The position numbers and the translations under genes are program-made. A stretch of 64,000 nt of DNA from assembly GCF_013359905.1 (NCBI RefSeq), contig NZ_JABMCC010000100.1, positions 62,001 to 126,000 on the forward strand. Direction: 5' to 3'. The notes under the pieces were generated by a model, which saw only the letters and a list, made by a program, of their open reading frames with translations, did not search any database and was not told where the DNA came from. Source of the DNA: Paenibacillus taichungensis. GTDB lineage: Bacteria; Bacillota; Bacilli; Paenibacillales; Paenibacillaceae. Below are positions 42,802 through 53,400 of this stretch, in pieces; position 1 is the stretch's first letter, and every line of letters starts with the position of its first letter.

Positions 42802-44316
42802 ATGTACAAGGTATTTATTGTGGATGATGAACCATTCATCATTGAAGGATTGTACGATATTTTGGATTGGTCGTCATTTGATATGGAAATTGTAAGCCAT
42901 GCCGGCAATGGACAGGCCGCATTAAATGCCTTGTCTGCGCAGCCTGTGGACATACTGATCACGGATATATCCATGCCATTCATGAATGGTCTGGACCTGA
43001 TTCGGGAAGCAAGGCAATTGCAGCCTGACATCAAGGTGATTATTCTAAGTGGTTTTAATGAGTTTGAATATTTGAAAGAGGGCATGCAGCTGGGCATCGA
43101 AAATTACCTGCTCAAACCGATCAATGTGGAAGAACTGGAATCGACGCTTCGCAATACGGCGTCCAAGTTGGACCATACGTTGTCTCCTCAAACAGATGAT
43201 GCTTATGGTGTTCAGATTCTGAAAGACAACATCCTTCATCGATGGTTGACGGGACAGATTGCCGCCACGGAATTCGAGGAACGGGCACAGTTCTTGAACC
43301 TTTCGCTGGATGCACCTGATGTTGCAGTAGCTATCTTGCGGACAAAAGGGGAAGTATCCGGCATGTTCGAGCGAGTGGAAGACATGTTGAAGGATAAGTC
43401 CTATGTGAATATATTTCATGACATCGATGGAGACATCGTCATCGTTGCCAATGTGCATGCAGGCGAGGATGAGAAAAAGAGGTTTATGGAGTGCCTTCAG
43501 GCATTATCCGCTGCGCTATGTGAGACACATCCTACTGTTTTGATTGGAGCAGGAAGTCTGATGCGTGGACTTCACCATGCTCCTGCAAGCTATCAGGAGG
43601 CGAAAAAGGCGCTCCAGTATGTGATGATCTATCCCGATCTCAAAGTGATTGATCATGCCATATTGGAGAAAGGTGGAAGCTCTGCTTCTTCCTTCTCGAT
43701 CGATTGGAAGGAGTACGCGAAGCTCATTCTATCCCGCAATGCAGAGCTGCTTGCAGAGCGAATTAGGTTCGATTTTGAACAGCACCGCGATGGAGTTACT
43801 CCGGCTGAGTTGCAGAACATCGCACTGGAAGTGGTCATTCGTTTCAAGATGGAATTGGAGGGCATCAAACATTCGGATGAATCGGCTATTTACCAACGTG
43901 GGCTTCGCCTCGTATTGGACAGCGGAACCTTTGATGAGCTCGTGCAGGCGTTGCAGCAGGTTGGTACGGAGACGATTCAGTCTCTGCTTCAGGATTTAAA
44001 GAATCCAATCGTCAACCAGGTACTTCAACATATTGACAAACATTACGCAGAAGAACTTTCCCTGAAGCTTCTGGGTGCTCACTACCATCTTCATCCGGTA
44101 TATTTGGGACAACTGTTCCATAAGGAGACGGGGGAGACTTTTGCCGAATATATCAATAAATACCGGATTGAACGTGCCAAGGAACAGCTGCGCAATTCGA
44201 ATCTGAAAGTGCATGAGATTGCAAGGAATGTTGGCTACTGGGAGACCGGATATTTCTATAAACAGTTCCGCAAATATGTGGGGATTTCACCAACCGATTT
44301 TAAGGTTTTTGGATAA
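42802..44316 (+). CDS. AraC-type response regulator (YesN type)
   Basis: A 504-residue regulator paired with the kinase upstream. The N-terminal receiver has DDEPFI at residue 8 and the phospho-acceptor Asp in DILITDISMPFMNGLDL near residue 55. The middle part is a helical dimer/transmission region. The C-terminal AraC-type double HTH covers LKLLGAHYHLHPVYLGQLFH through YKQFRKYVGISPTDF. It probably activates the GH85 and ABC genes; conserved sequence boxes lie at both promoters. It starts one base after the kinase stop. Confidence 0.93.
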   Translation: MYKVFIVDDEPFIIEGLYDILDWSSFDMEIVSHAGNGQAALNALSAQPVDILITDISMPFMNGLDLIREARQLQPDIKVIILSGFNEFEYLKEGMQLGIENYLLKPINVEELESTLRNTASKLDHTLSPQTDDAYGVQILKDNILHRWLTGQIAATEFEERAQFLNLSLDAPDVAVAILRTKGEVSGMFERVEDMLKDKSYVNIFHDIDGDIVIVANVHAGEDEKKRFMECLQALSAALCETHPTVLIGAGSLMRGLHHAPASYQEAKKALQYVMIYPDLKVIDHAILEKGGSSASSFSIDWKEYAKLILSRNAELLAERIRFDFEQHRDGVTPAELQNIALEVVIRFKMELEGIKHSDESAIYQRGLRLVLDSGTFDELVQALQQVGTETIQSLLQDLKNPIVNQVLQHIDKHYAEELSLKLLGAHYHLHPVYLGQLFHKETGETFAEYINKYRIERAKEQLRNSNLKVHEIARNVGYWETGYFYKQFRKYVGISPTDFKVFG

Positions 44317-44444
44317 TTTTCAGTGGATCACCGATTGGACCAGTGGACTGAACTAAATGAGACATTCTGGGGACAGGAGGGCATGCAGTGGGGTTGGTGC
44401 CAAATGTTACTCAGCATGTCTTTTTTATGTAAGCGATTTATTCA

Positions 44445-44494
44445 AATAGGTACAAATTAATGAATAGGTACTGATTTCTCTTTAATTTGTACCT
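44445..44494. promoter_or_regulatory. Inverted and direct repeats upstream of the binding-protein gene
   Basis: AGGTACAAATTAA (44448-44460) and TTAATTTGTACCT (44482-44494) are perfect 13-bp inverted copies. AATAGGTAC also occurs twice in direct order (44445-44453 and 44464-44472). This is a good candidate binding site for the AraC-type regulator. Confidence 0.6.
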
Positions 44495-44518
44495 CGAAAT
44501 ATTAAGTTTATCTTCTTT

Positions 44519-44534
44519 TTGAAAATGCTTTCAT
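44519..44534. promoter_or_regulatory. Palindromic cre-like element before the binding-protein gene
   Basis: TTGAAAATGCTTTCAT, identical to the inverse of 40834-40849. It lies about 65 bases before the start codon. The TTGAAA could also act as a -35, with GTTAAA 18 bases further; the GH85 promoter has GTTAAC in the same place. Confidence 0.6.
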
Positions 44535-44598
44535 TCGATAAGGTTAAAGCAGTTAGTTTGTAGAGCTAAAGGGAACACGAAAAGGGAGGATCAAGGAA

Positions 44599-46071
44599 AT
44601 GAGTAAACAAAGAAAAAGTTTTTCTCTCGTACTTGCATTGTTGATGGCGGTTACACTCGTTCTTAGCGCCTGTGGAGGAAGCAAAGATGCTTCAGAATCA
44701 GGAGAAGCAGGAGAGGCACCTGTCGAGCTGATCTGGTACACCATCGGTACCCCTCAGAAAGATGTTAATAAAGTGATGGAAGAAGTCAGCAAGTACACCA
44801 AAGAAAAAATTAATGCCACAGTAACGATGAAAATGGTTGACTGGGGTGACTATCCGCAAAAGATGCAAGTTAACGTAGCATCCGGTGAGCCAATGGACAT
44901 CCTGTTCACCTCTTCAGGCGGATTCGATTATGTTCAAAATGCCAGAAAGGGCGCATTCCTAGAGCTTGATGATTTGCTCCCGAAATACGGTCAGGATCTT
45001 ATTAAAACCATTGATCCTGCATTCCTGAGCGGTTCGAAAGTAGACGGACACAATTACGGAATTCCGGCCAATAAGGAGCTGCCTCAACAAGAGGTATGGC
45101 GTTTCAACAAAACGCTGCTTGATAAATACAAAATGGACATCTCCAATATTCGTACGTTGGACAGTCTGGAGCCTTTGCTCAAAACGATCAAGGAAAATGA
45201 GCCAAGCGTGACTCCATTTGGAATGGATAAAAACTTTGTTCCTTATGTTCCTTACGACTACGTCATTCAGAACTTGCCAATGGCAATCAAACTGGATACG
45301 ACGGATTACAAGATTGTGAACATTCTGGATACTCCGGAAATGAAAGCAGCTCTCAAAACGATGAGCAAATACTACAAAGCTGGTTATGTATCGCCAGAGG
45401 CAGCAACAACAGGCTCCACCAATGACCTGACCACATCAGGTAACTGGTTCCTGGATCGTGCACAGACACAACCGCTCGCGGACAACCAGTGGTCAGCAAG
45501 CTACGGATACCCGGTAGTTTCCACACCAGCAAGTGACGCGATCATCACCAACACGTCTGTACAAGGTTCGATCATGGCTATCTCAGCCAACTCCGAATAT
45601 CCGGAGAAAGCAATGGAGTTCCTGAACCTGTTGAATACAGATCCAGTGTTGCGCAATATGGTTGATTCCGGTATTGAGGGCGTTCACTACAAAAAAGTGG
45701 ATGACACGCACATGGAAAATCTGGCTGAATCCAAGAACTATGATATGCCTTCTTACTCCCTCGGTAACAACATGTTGTTGTATCTGAACAACAATGACCC
45801 GGATAACAAATGGGATGAGTTCAAGAAGTTTAATGCAGAGGGTGTAAATTCCCCTATTCTGAGCTTTAACTTTGACTCAAGCAAGGTGTCGTCGGAACTG
45901 ACAGCAGTGCAGAATGTCAAAGAGCAATACTGGGCCGCATTGATGACAGGTACGCTGGACCCAGAGAACAATTTGGAGCAAGTGATTGAGAAGTTCAATC
46001 AAGCCGGACTTGAAAAAGTGATGGCTGAAGCCCAAACCCAGCTTGATGCCTGGAGAGCGGCAAATAAGTAA
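44599..46071 (+). CDS. ABC transporter substrate-binding lipoprotein (LipO/DUF3502 type)
   Basis: A 490-residue extracellular solute-binding lipoprotein. The signal sequence ends in a lipobox LSAC near residue 26. A family-1 solute-binding domain covers most of the protein, and the last 130 residues resemble the DUF3502 domain of LipO-type proteins. The ligand is inferred to be mannose-rich oligosaccharides released by GH85. ATG 44599 has AGGGAGG upstream. A hairpin terminator directly after the gene suggests the binding protein is made in excess over the permeases. Confidence 0.9.
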   Translation: MSKQRKSFSLVLALLMAVTLVLSACGGSKDASESGEAGEAPVELIWYTIGTPQKDVNKVMEEVSKYTKEKINATVTMKMVDWGDYPQKMQVNVASGEPMDILFTSSGGFDYVQNARKGAFLELDDLLPKYGQDLIKTIDPAFLSGSKVDGHNYGIPANKELPQQEVWRFNKTLLDKYKMDISNIRTLDSLEPLLKTIKENEPSVTPFGMDKNFVPYVPYDYVIQNLPMAIKLDTTDYKIVNILDTPEMKAALKTMSKYYKAGYVSPEAATTGSTNDLTTSGNWFLDRAQTQPLADNQWSASYGYPVVSTPASDAIITNTSVQGSIMAISANSEYPEKAMEFLNLLNTDPVLRNMVDSGIEGVHYKKVDDTHMENLAESKNYDMPSYSLGNNMLLYLNNNDPDNKWDEFKKFNAEGVNSPILSFNFDSSKVSSELTAVQNVKEQYWAALMTGTLDPENNLEQVIEKFNQAGLEKVMAEAQTQLDAWRAANK

Positions 46072-46083
46072 GGGTAAATTCAG

Positions 46084-46119
46084 GGATCGGGCCGCTGCTT
46101 GTTGCGCCCGATCCTTTTT
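46084..46119 (+). terminator. Attenuating terminator within the ABC operon
   Basis: GGATCGGGC (46084-46092) pairs perfectly with GCCCGATCC (46106-46114) before T5. It lies between the binding protein and the permease genes, so it would reduce read-through into the permeases. Confidence 0.8.
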
Positions 46120-46146
46120 CATTCAAGCCTGAAGGAGGATCTCCAT

Positions 46147-47076
46147 ATGACCGCATTTTTGAAAAATCTGATTAGAAACCGAGTCATGCTGTTCATGGTG
46201 CTACCAGGCGCCATCTGGTTCTTCTTCTTTTCCTACTTGCCATTGGTTGGTACAGTAGCAGCATTCAAACAATATCGTTTCAGCCGCGAAGGCTTCTGGG
46301 CCAGTCTGATGAAGAGCGAATGGGTGGGTTGGGATAACTTCAAATTCCTGTTCAGCACCAACGATGCTTGGCTCATTACTCGAAACACGCTTTTTTATAA
46401 CCTTGCAATTATATTTCTGGGGCTGGTATTCGCTGTAGGTTTGGCAATTCTGCTCTCGGAGCTGGTCAATAAACGATTGGCCAAATTGTATCAAACAGGT
46501 ATGTTCCTGCCGTATTTCCTATCCTGGGTTATTGTCGGTTATTTCGCGTTCAGCTTCCTGAGCATGGACCGGGGGATGTTGAACCAGATTATTGGGTGGT
46601 TCGGTGTGGAACCGATTCAGTGGTATTCGGAAGCGAAGTATTGGCCGTATATCCTGGTGTTCGTAGCTTTGTGGAAAACGATCGGGTACAACAGCATTGT
46701 CTATCTTGCTTCCATTCTGGGGATTGATCGGTCGCTGTATGAGGCAGCGATGATCGATGGTGCTAATAAATGGCAGCAGATCCGCAACATTACGATTCCT
46801 TTGCTCTCACCTATCATTATTATTATGACGTTGCTGGCTGTGGGTCGCATCTTCTATGCCGACTTTGGTCTCTTCTATCAGGTTCCAAGGGATTCGGGTA
46901 CGTTGTATGCCGTTACCAATGTTATTGATACGTATGTGTATCGTGGCTTGAAAACAAGTGGTGAGATTGGCATGAGTACCGCTGCCGGATTGTATCAATC
47001 CGTTGTAGGCTTCGTGCTTGTTATCATTTCCAACTATGTTGTACGCAAAATCGATAAAGATAGCAGCTTATTCTAG
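46147..47076 (+). CDS. Sugar ABC permease 1 (LplB/YteP type)
   Basis: A 309-residue CUT1-family permease with six membrane helices. The EAA loop for contact with the ATPase is in YEAAMIDGANKWQQIRNITIP near residue 210. ATG 46147 has AAGGAGG upstream; an earlier in-frame start at 46099 lies in the terminator. It is translated with permease 2. No ATPase gene is in the locus, so a shared MsmX-type ATPase is expected elsewhere. Confidence 0.93.
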   Translation: MTAFLKNLIRNRVMLFMVLPGAIWFFFFSYLPLVGTVAAFKQYRFSREGFWASLMKSEWVGWDNFKFLFSTNDAWLITRNTLFYNLAIIFLGLVFAVGLAILLSELVNKRLAKLYQTGMFLPYFLSWVIVGYFAFSFLSMDRGMLNQIIGWFGVEPIQWYSEAKYWPYILVFVALWKTIGYNSIVYLASILGIDRSLYEAAMIDGANKWQQIRNITIPLLSPIIIIMTLLAVGRIFYADFGLFYQVPRDSGTLYAVTNVIDTYVYRGLKTSGEIGMSTAAGLYQSVVGFVLVIISNYVVRKIDKDSSLF

Positions 47077-47100
47077 GACAAGGGAAAGGAGTGAACCACT

Positions 47101-48015
47101 GTGGCTCAAATCGTAAAAAAACGCGACTTCCATCATGTATCCAATGGCTGGAACGTCATTATGAATATTTTGGCCGGACTATTCGCTTTAATCTGTGTAT
47201 TTCCTTTCGTGTTTGTAGTGATCATCTCGTTCACGGACGAGAAAGCACTGGCCCGTGACGGGTATCGACTGATTCCGAAGGAATGGAGTCTCGCAGCCTA
47301 TCAGTTTGTGTGGCAGAGTGGAGACACGCTGCTGCGTGCTTATGGGGTAACCATTTTGGTGACGGTGCTGGGTACCATCATCAGTCTGATTCTAATGTCG
47401 CTGTATGCTTATGCAATTTCCCGCAAGAGTTTCCGTTATCGGAGATTTTTCTCCATATTTGCCATTCTGACCATGTTGTTCAACGGCGGGATGATTCCGA
47501 CCTATATGGTCGTATCCCAACTTCTTCATTTAAAAGATAGCATATGGGCACTGGTTCTGCCGCTTGCAATGAATGCCTTCTATATCATGATCCTGCGTAC
47601 GTTCTATTCAACCAGTGTGCCGGATGCAGTCATTGAATCCGCGAAAATTGATGGAGCCGGAGAATTCTATACGTTTATGAAAATTGTCATTCCATTATCA
47701 CTGCCAGGGCTGGCGACAATCGGATTGTTCAGTACGCTCGGTTACTGGAACGATTGGTTCAATGCACTGTTATATATCGATAATCCCAACCTCGTACCGC
47801 TGCAATCAATGCTGATGCGGATCGAGTCCAGCATCCAGTTTATCCAGCAGAACTCGGCGAACAGCTCGATGAGTCTGGCGGCGATGCAATCCATCCCGCA
47901 GGATACTTCACGGATGGCCATGGTGGTTCTCGCCACGTTGCCGATTATTTTCGCATATCCGTTCTTCCAGCGTTACTTTGTACAAGGTCTGACGGTCGGA
48001 GCTGTCAAAGAGTAA
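47101..48015 (+). CDS. Sugar ABC permease 2 (LplC/YtcP type)
   Basis: A 304-residue CUT1-family permease with six membrane helices. The EAA loop is in VIESAKIDGAGEFYTFMKIVIP near residue 185. GTG 47101 has AAAGGAG about nine bases upstream. It forms the heterodimer with permease 1. It is followed after 34 bases by the GH3 gene, so transport and intracellular hydrolysis are in one operon. Confidence 0.93.
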   Translation: MAQIVKKRDFHHVSNGWNVIMNILAGLFALICVFPFVFVVIISFTDEKALARDGYRLIPKEWSLAAYQFVWQSGDTLLRAYGVTILVTVLGTIISLILMSLYAYAISRKSFRYRRFFSIFAILTMLFNGGMIPTYMVVSQLLHLKDSIWALVLPLAMNAFYIMILRTFYSTSVPDAVIESAKIDGAGEFYTFMKIVIPLSLPGLATIGLFSTLGYWNDWFNALLYIDNPNLVPLQSMLMRIESSIQFIQQNSANSSMSLAAMQSIPQDTSRMAMVVLATLPIIFAYPFFQRYFVQGLTVGAVKE

Positions 48016-48049
48016 CCGAATCACTTCTATAGGGTGGAGGCGTCGAAGG

Positions 48050-50398
48050 ATGATGATATATAAGGATAAAAGCAAATCCGTGGAAGAGCGAGTAGAACAT
48101 CTGCTGAGCTTAATGACGACGGAAGAAAAGGCGGGTCAACTTATCCAGCCTTTTGGTTGGCAGACATATACGAATGATCAAGGGAACATCACGCTGAATG
48201 AATCCTTTAAGCAGCAGGTGGAAAACGGTGGCGTAGGCTCCCTGTACGGTGCACTTCGTGCAGATCCATGGACGGGTGTTACGCTTGAAAATGGACTGTC
48301 TGCCAGAGAAGGGGCAGAAGCAGTAAACCTTATTCAGCGTCATGCTGTAGAGCAGTCCAGACTGGGGATTCCCATTCTGATCGGAGAGGAATGCTCGCAC
48401 GGACATATGGCGATTGATGGTACGGTCTATCCGGTTCCCCTCCTCTTGGGAAGTACCTGGAATGTGGATCTTTACCGTGACATGTGCCGGGCGGTAGCTC
48501 GCGAGACGCGTGCTCAAGGTGGTGCGGTAACGTATTCTCCGGTGCTGGATGTTGTACGTGATCCACGCTGGGGGCGTACCGAGGAATGCTTTGGCGAAGA
48601 CCCGTATCTTATTGGTGAGCTAGCTGTTGCTTCCGTGCAAGGACTTCAGGGCGAGCGTTTGGACCAAGAGGATGCGGTAGCGGCTACACTGAAACACTTT
48701 GTCGGTTATGGCAGCTCGGAAGGTGGACGCAATGCGGGACCGGTGCATATGGGCTGGCGTGAGCTGCTGGAAGTAGATCTATATCCGTTCCGCAAAGCTG
48801 TTGAAGCAGGTGCTCAATCCATTATGCCGGCTTATAACGAAATCGACGGTATCCCGTGTACGGTTAATACGGAGCTGCTGGATGACGTTCTGCGAAAAGA
48901 TTGGGGCTTTGACGGTCTGGTAATTACGGACTGCGGTGCCATCAACATGCTCGCAAGTGGGCATGATGTGGCGTCAGATGGATTGGAAGCATCCGTACAG
49001 GCCATTCAGGCAGGTATTGATATGGAAATGTCCGGTGAGATGTTTGGACAATATCTGGTGCAAGCGATCTCGGAAGGCAAACTTGAAATGCAAGTACTGG
49101 ATCAGGCTGTCCGCCGTGTGCTGGCACTGAAATTCAAGCTGGGATTATTCGAGCAGCCTTATGTGGATGCCGATCGAGCGGCAGAAGTCATTGGCAGTGA
49201 AGAACATATTCAACTGGCACGCCAATTGGCTGCAGAAGGTGTGGTCTTGCTCAAAAATGAAGCTGCAACATTACCTCTGTCGACGGCAACAGCGGGCAGA
49301 ATTGCTGTTATTGGTCCTAATGCAGACCAAGCCTACAACCAGTTGGGCGATTATACATCCCCCCAACCGAAGTCCAAAGTGGCTACGGTGCTGGATGGCA
49401 TCCGCAGTAAGCTTGCTGTAAGTGAGAGTGGGCACGCAGGGGAAGGCTCAGCTGAACATTCAAATAGTGAAAATCAGGTGCTCTATGCACCGGGATGTCG
49501 CATCAAGGGTGATTCGAGAGAAGGGTTCGAGCACGCAATAGAAACTGCACGTCAGGCAGATACGGTCATCATGGTCGTTGGCGGCTCGAGTGCCCGTGAT
49601 TTTGGTGAAGGAACCATCGATCTGAAGACAGGTGCTTCCAATGTGTCCGATAACTCATGGAATGACATGGAGTGTGGAGAAGGCATTGACCGCATGACGC
49701 TTGGGCTTGCAGGAGTCCAGCTGGAGCTGATTCAAGAGATTCACAAGCTTGGCAAAACACTTGTCATTGTTTATATCAACGGTCGCCCGATCACCGAGCC
49801 TTGGGTGGATGAACATGCCGATGCCATTCTGGAAGCATGGTACCCAGGCCAAGAGGGTGGGCATGCCATTGCGGACATCTTGTTCGGTGAAGTGAATCCG
49901 TCCGGTAAACTGACGATATCCATTCCGAAGCATGTGGGTCAATTACCGATTTACTATAATGGCAAACGTTCACGCGGCAAGCGTTATTTGGAAGAGGATC
50001 TGGAGCCTCGTTATCCATTCGGATATGGGCTCAGCTATACTACTTTTGATTACAGTGAGCCGAAGCTAAGTACAGAATCGATGACGGCCAACGAGACAGT
50101 CACCGTATCAGTAGAAGTCACCAATACAGGGTCTTGCAGAGGTGCAGAAGTCATTCAGATGTATGTATCCGACGTGGTTAGCCGTGTGGCACGTCCAGCC
50201 AAAGAGCTGAAGGGGTTTGAAAAAGTGATTTTGGAACCTGGAGAGACGAAGACGGTAGCCTTCCATATTGGAGCGGAGCAGCTGCAATATATCGGTCGTG
50301 ATCTCACGCCTGTCGTTGAACCAGGACAATTCCATATTCATATCGGAAGACATGTGAAAGATACGCAGTTCGCCGAGCTGACGGTAGAGGAGGCGTAA
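48050..50398 (+). CDS. Glycoside hydrolase family 3 beta-glycosidase
   Basis: A 782-residue intracellular GH3 enzyme (no signal peptide). The N-terminal barrel carries TLKHFVGYG and the nucleophile Asp in DGLVITDCGAI near residue 288. The second (alpha/beta) domain and a C-terminal fibronectin-III-like domain complete the usual beta-glucosidase/xylosidase architecture. The KH-x-PGHG motif of NagZ-type N-acetylglucosaminidases is not present. The aglycone preference is unknown; in this locus a glucose or other sugar on imported oligosaccharides is plausible. ATG 48050 or 48053 is possible after GGTGGAGG. GH38 follows four bases later. Confidence 0.9.
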   Translation: MMIYKDKSKSVEERVEHLLSLMTTEEKAGQLIQPFGWQTYTNDQGNITLNESFKQQVENGGVGSLYGALRADPWTGVTLENGLSAREGAEAVNLIQRHAVEQSRLGIPILIGEECSHGHMAIDGTVYPVPLLLGSTWNVDLYRDMCRAVARETRAQGGAVTYSPVLDVVRDPRWGRTEECFGEDPYLIGELAVASVQGLQGERLDQEDAVAATLKHFVGYGSSEGGRNAGPVHMGWRELLEVDLYPFRKAVEAGAQSIMPAYNEIDGIPCTVNTELLDDVLRKDWGFDGLVITDCGAINMLASGHDVASDGLEASVQAIQAGIDMEMSGEMFGQYLVQAISEGKLEMQVLDQAVRRVLALKFKLGLFEQPYVDADRAAEVIGSEEHIQLARQLAAEGVVLLKNEAATLPLSTATAGRIAVIGPNADQAYNQLGDYTSPQPKSKVATVLDGIRSKLAVSESGHAGEGSAEHSNSENQVLYAPGCRIKGDSREGFEHAIETARQADTVIMVVGGSSARDFGEGTIDLKTGASNVSDNSWNDMECGEGIDRMTLGLAGVQLELIQEIHKLGKTLVIVYINGRPITEPWVDEHADAILEAWYPGQEGGHAIADILFGEVNPSGKLTISIPKHVGQLPIYYNGKRSRGKRYLEEDLEPRYPFGYGLSYTTFDYSEPKLSTESMTANETVTVSVEVTNTGSCRGAEVIQMYVSDVVSRVARPAKELKGFEKVILEPGETKTVAFHIGAEQLQYIGRDLTPVVEPGQFHIHIGRHVKDTQFAELTVEEA

Positions 50399-50402
50399 GG
50401 AA

Positions 50403-53400
50403 ATGGAACGCATCAGACGATTTATTCGCGAGTTGTCCGAACGTCAGTGGTTGGAGCAAATGGAGCTGCGCAGCTGGGACATCAGCCGCGCTTATTATAA
50501 AGTGCCAGGACAATATGAAGATCAGAAGGCTTATCCAGAAGGAGAGGGGTTGAATCGTTTCCCAAGTGATCAGGGAACGACCTATTTCTTCCGGACACGG
50601 TTGGATGTACCTGCCTCCTGGCAGAAAGAACCTTACGGACTTGTATTTGAATCCGGTGGGGAAGGCTTGCTTCGGGTGAATGGACACTCTTATCAGGGGC
50701 TGGATCGTAATCATACGTATGTAACACTTGACCCTTCACGAGTAGGGGCTCAGCCTGAACTTGAGATTGAGTTATTCGATCCGGTACCCGAGCCTGTAGA
50801 TCCACTGAACCAACAAGCGGTTATTCAGCCGCCGATTACATCGATTAGCAGTTTGCTGGTGCGACCGAATGAACCTGTTCGCAGTCTGATGTACACGGTC
50901 ACGATTGTGCGTGATTCCGCGGTGCTGCTGCCGGAAAGTGATTTCCGTCGTGTACGCCTGCTGGAAGCGATCTATCGGGCAATGGATCAATTTGTTGGCC
51001 TGACAGAAGAGGCTGTCAAGCAGGGGAATGACATCCACAGTATCGAAGAAAGATTGATCCATGAAGTGCGAGAGATTGGTGGAAACGCCGAAGGCTTGGA
51101 GCATATGGTAGGGCAATCGCACATTGATATTGCCTGGCTGTGGCCTGTACGTGAGACGGTGCGCAAGACCAGTCGTACATTCTCCACGGTGGATGCACTT
51201 ATGAATGAATACCCGGATTATGTTTATTCCCAGAGCCAGCCTTTGCTGTACGCTTTTCTGAAGGAACATGATCCCGAACTGTATGAACGGGTAAAGAAAC
51301 GCATTGCGGAAGGACGCTGGGAACTGGTTGGAGGTATGTGGGTTGAGCCGGATCTGAACATTCCGAGCGGGGAATCCCTGATTCGTCAGATGTTATATGG
51401 TCAACGCTTCTATATGGAGGAGTTCGGCAAAACATCACAGATTGAATGGCTGCCAGATACATTTGGTTATTGTGCTTCCCTGCCTCAAATTTTGAAGCAT
51501 GGCAATGTGGAGTACTTCATGACGACCAAGCTCGGATGGAATGATACGAACGTATTTCCATATGATCTTTTCCACTGGGTAGGCATTGATGGTACGTCCA
51601 TCCTGTCTTATCTCAATCATGGTGTTAACGAGCATACGCTGCCGAAGGATATTCATGATCATTGGCAGTCATACCGCGAGAAGGCGGCGCATCCTGAGCA
51701 TATGCTTCTGTACGGGCATGGCGATGGTGGTGGCGGCGTGACGCGAGAGATGTTGGAGTACGTGGACCGTTCCGAGTTGATGGTGGGCCAACCGAAGAAT
51801 GGTTATAGTACCGCCGGAGCCTTTTTTGACGGAATCGAGAAGGCACAGCCTGATCTTCCGAAGTGGCATGGCGACTTGTATCTGGAGCTTCACCGGGGTA
51901 CCTATACGACCCATGGCCGCAATAAGCGCAACAATCGGAAGGCTGAGGTGCTTTATCGCGAAGCGGAGCTCTGGAACACACTTGCCCTACCGGGTATGGA
52001 GCCGCAGCAGGATGCTAAAGTACGTTCGGCGCTGCATGATGGATGGAAGCTGATTTTGCTGAATCAATTCCATGATATTATCCCTGGTTCGGCCATAACA
52101 GAATCCTATGTAACGTCGGATGAGGAGTATATTCGGGTATTCGAATTGGGTAGAGAAGGACTGAATCAAGGTGTAGCTGCATTAACGAGGGGAATTAATA
52201 CGCAGGGGCCAGAGGGTTCTGTTCCTTATGTTGTTTTCAACAGCCTTGGTTGGAATCGAAGTGAAGTCGTTCAACTTCATTTCCACGATGAATTGGATCG
52301 TTACGTCATCGATGAAGAAGGTCAGCGTTTGCGCATGGATCGGGAAGATGGCCAAATTTCGGTTCTAGTGACGGATATTCCAGCGTTTGGTCATAAGACG
52401 ATTTGGCTCGTACCGGAAAATGCAAGGGAAACAAATGTACGGGAAATGGCGAGCATTGCTGGGCAAAAGAACTTTACAGATACATGGGAAACCGAGTATT
52501 ACCATGTTCAGTTTAACGAGCTTGGCGAGATATCCCGCTTGTGGGACAAGACAGCAGAACGCGAGATTCTGAAGCCAGGTGAACGCGGCAATCAATTTCA
52601 CTTTTTCCATGACCGTCCGACGCTCTGGGATGCCTGGGATATCGACAGCCGTTATGAGGCTCAGGTTGCTGGAGAAGTGGAGCTCTTGGAGAAAAAACTG
52701 GTTTTGGCAGGTACTACGAAGGACGTACTTCGTTTTCAGTGGAAGCTTCATCAGTCTGTGATTACACAGGATATGGTGTTCTATCATGACAATCGACGAA
52801 TCGATTTCAAGACCCATGTAAGCTGGAATGAAGATCATAAATTGCTCAAAGTGGGCTTCCCGATCGATATAGTGACTTCCAAAGCAACCTATGAAATTCC
52901 ATTTGGTGCATTGGAGCGTCCAACTCATCGCAACACGAGTTGGGAGCAGGCTCAGTATGAAGTGTGCGGACACCGCTTCGCAGATGTCGCCGAGCACGGA
53001 TATGGCGTCAGTCTGCTCAATGATTGCAAATATGGATACGACGTACAGGGAAGCACGATTCGCCTTTCCTTGTTGCGTGCACCGAGATGGCCTGACCGGA
53101 CTGCGGATATTGGAGAACATGATTTTACCTATTCCCTGTATCCACATGAAGGCGACTGGAGAAGTGCACATACAGTACGTCAGGCAGCCGAATTGAACCA
53201 TGAAGTGCCTGTGCATCAGGTGGACCAGGACGCAGGCGTACGCCCGGCAACTGGAGCATGGATTGAATTCGATAGCAACCATGTCATCTTGGATACGGTC
53301 AAACCGGCAGAGGCAGGAAACGGTATAGTGCTCCGTTTCTATGAGTCTTCGGGCACACGTGAACGTGTGACGCTGCAATGGCCGCATGCATTTGAGCAAG

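Noticed and set aside
52365..53399. 344-residue open frame on the minus strand inside the first GH38 gene
   Set aside because: It lies wholly opposite a long well-conserved enzyme gene, has no ribosome site and a Cys/His/Arg-rich composition typical of antisense shadows.
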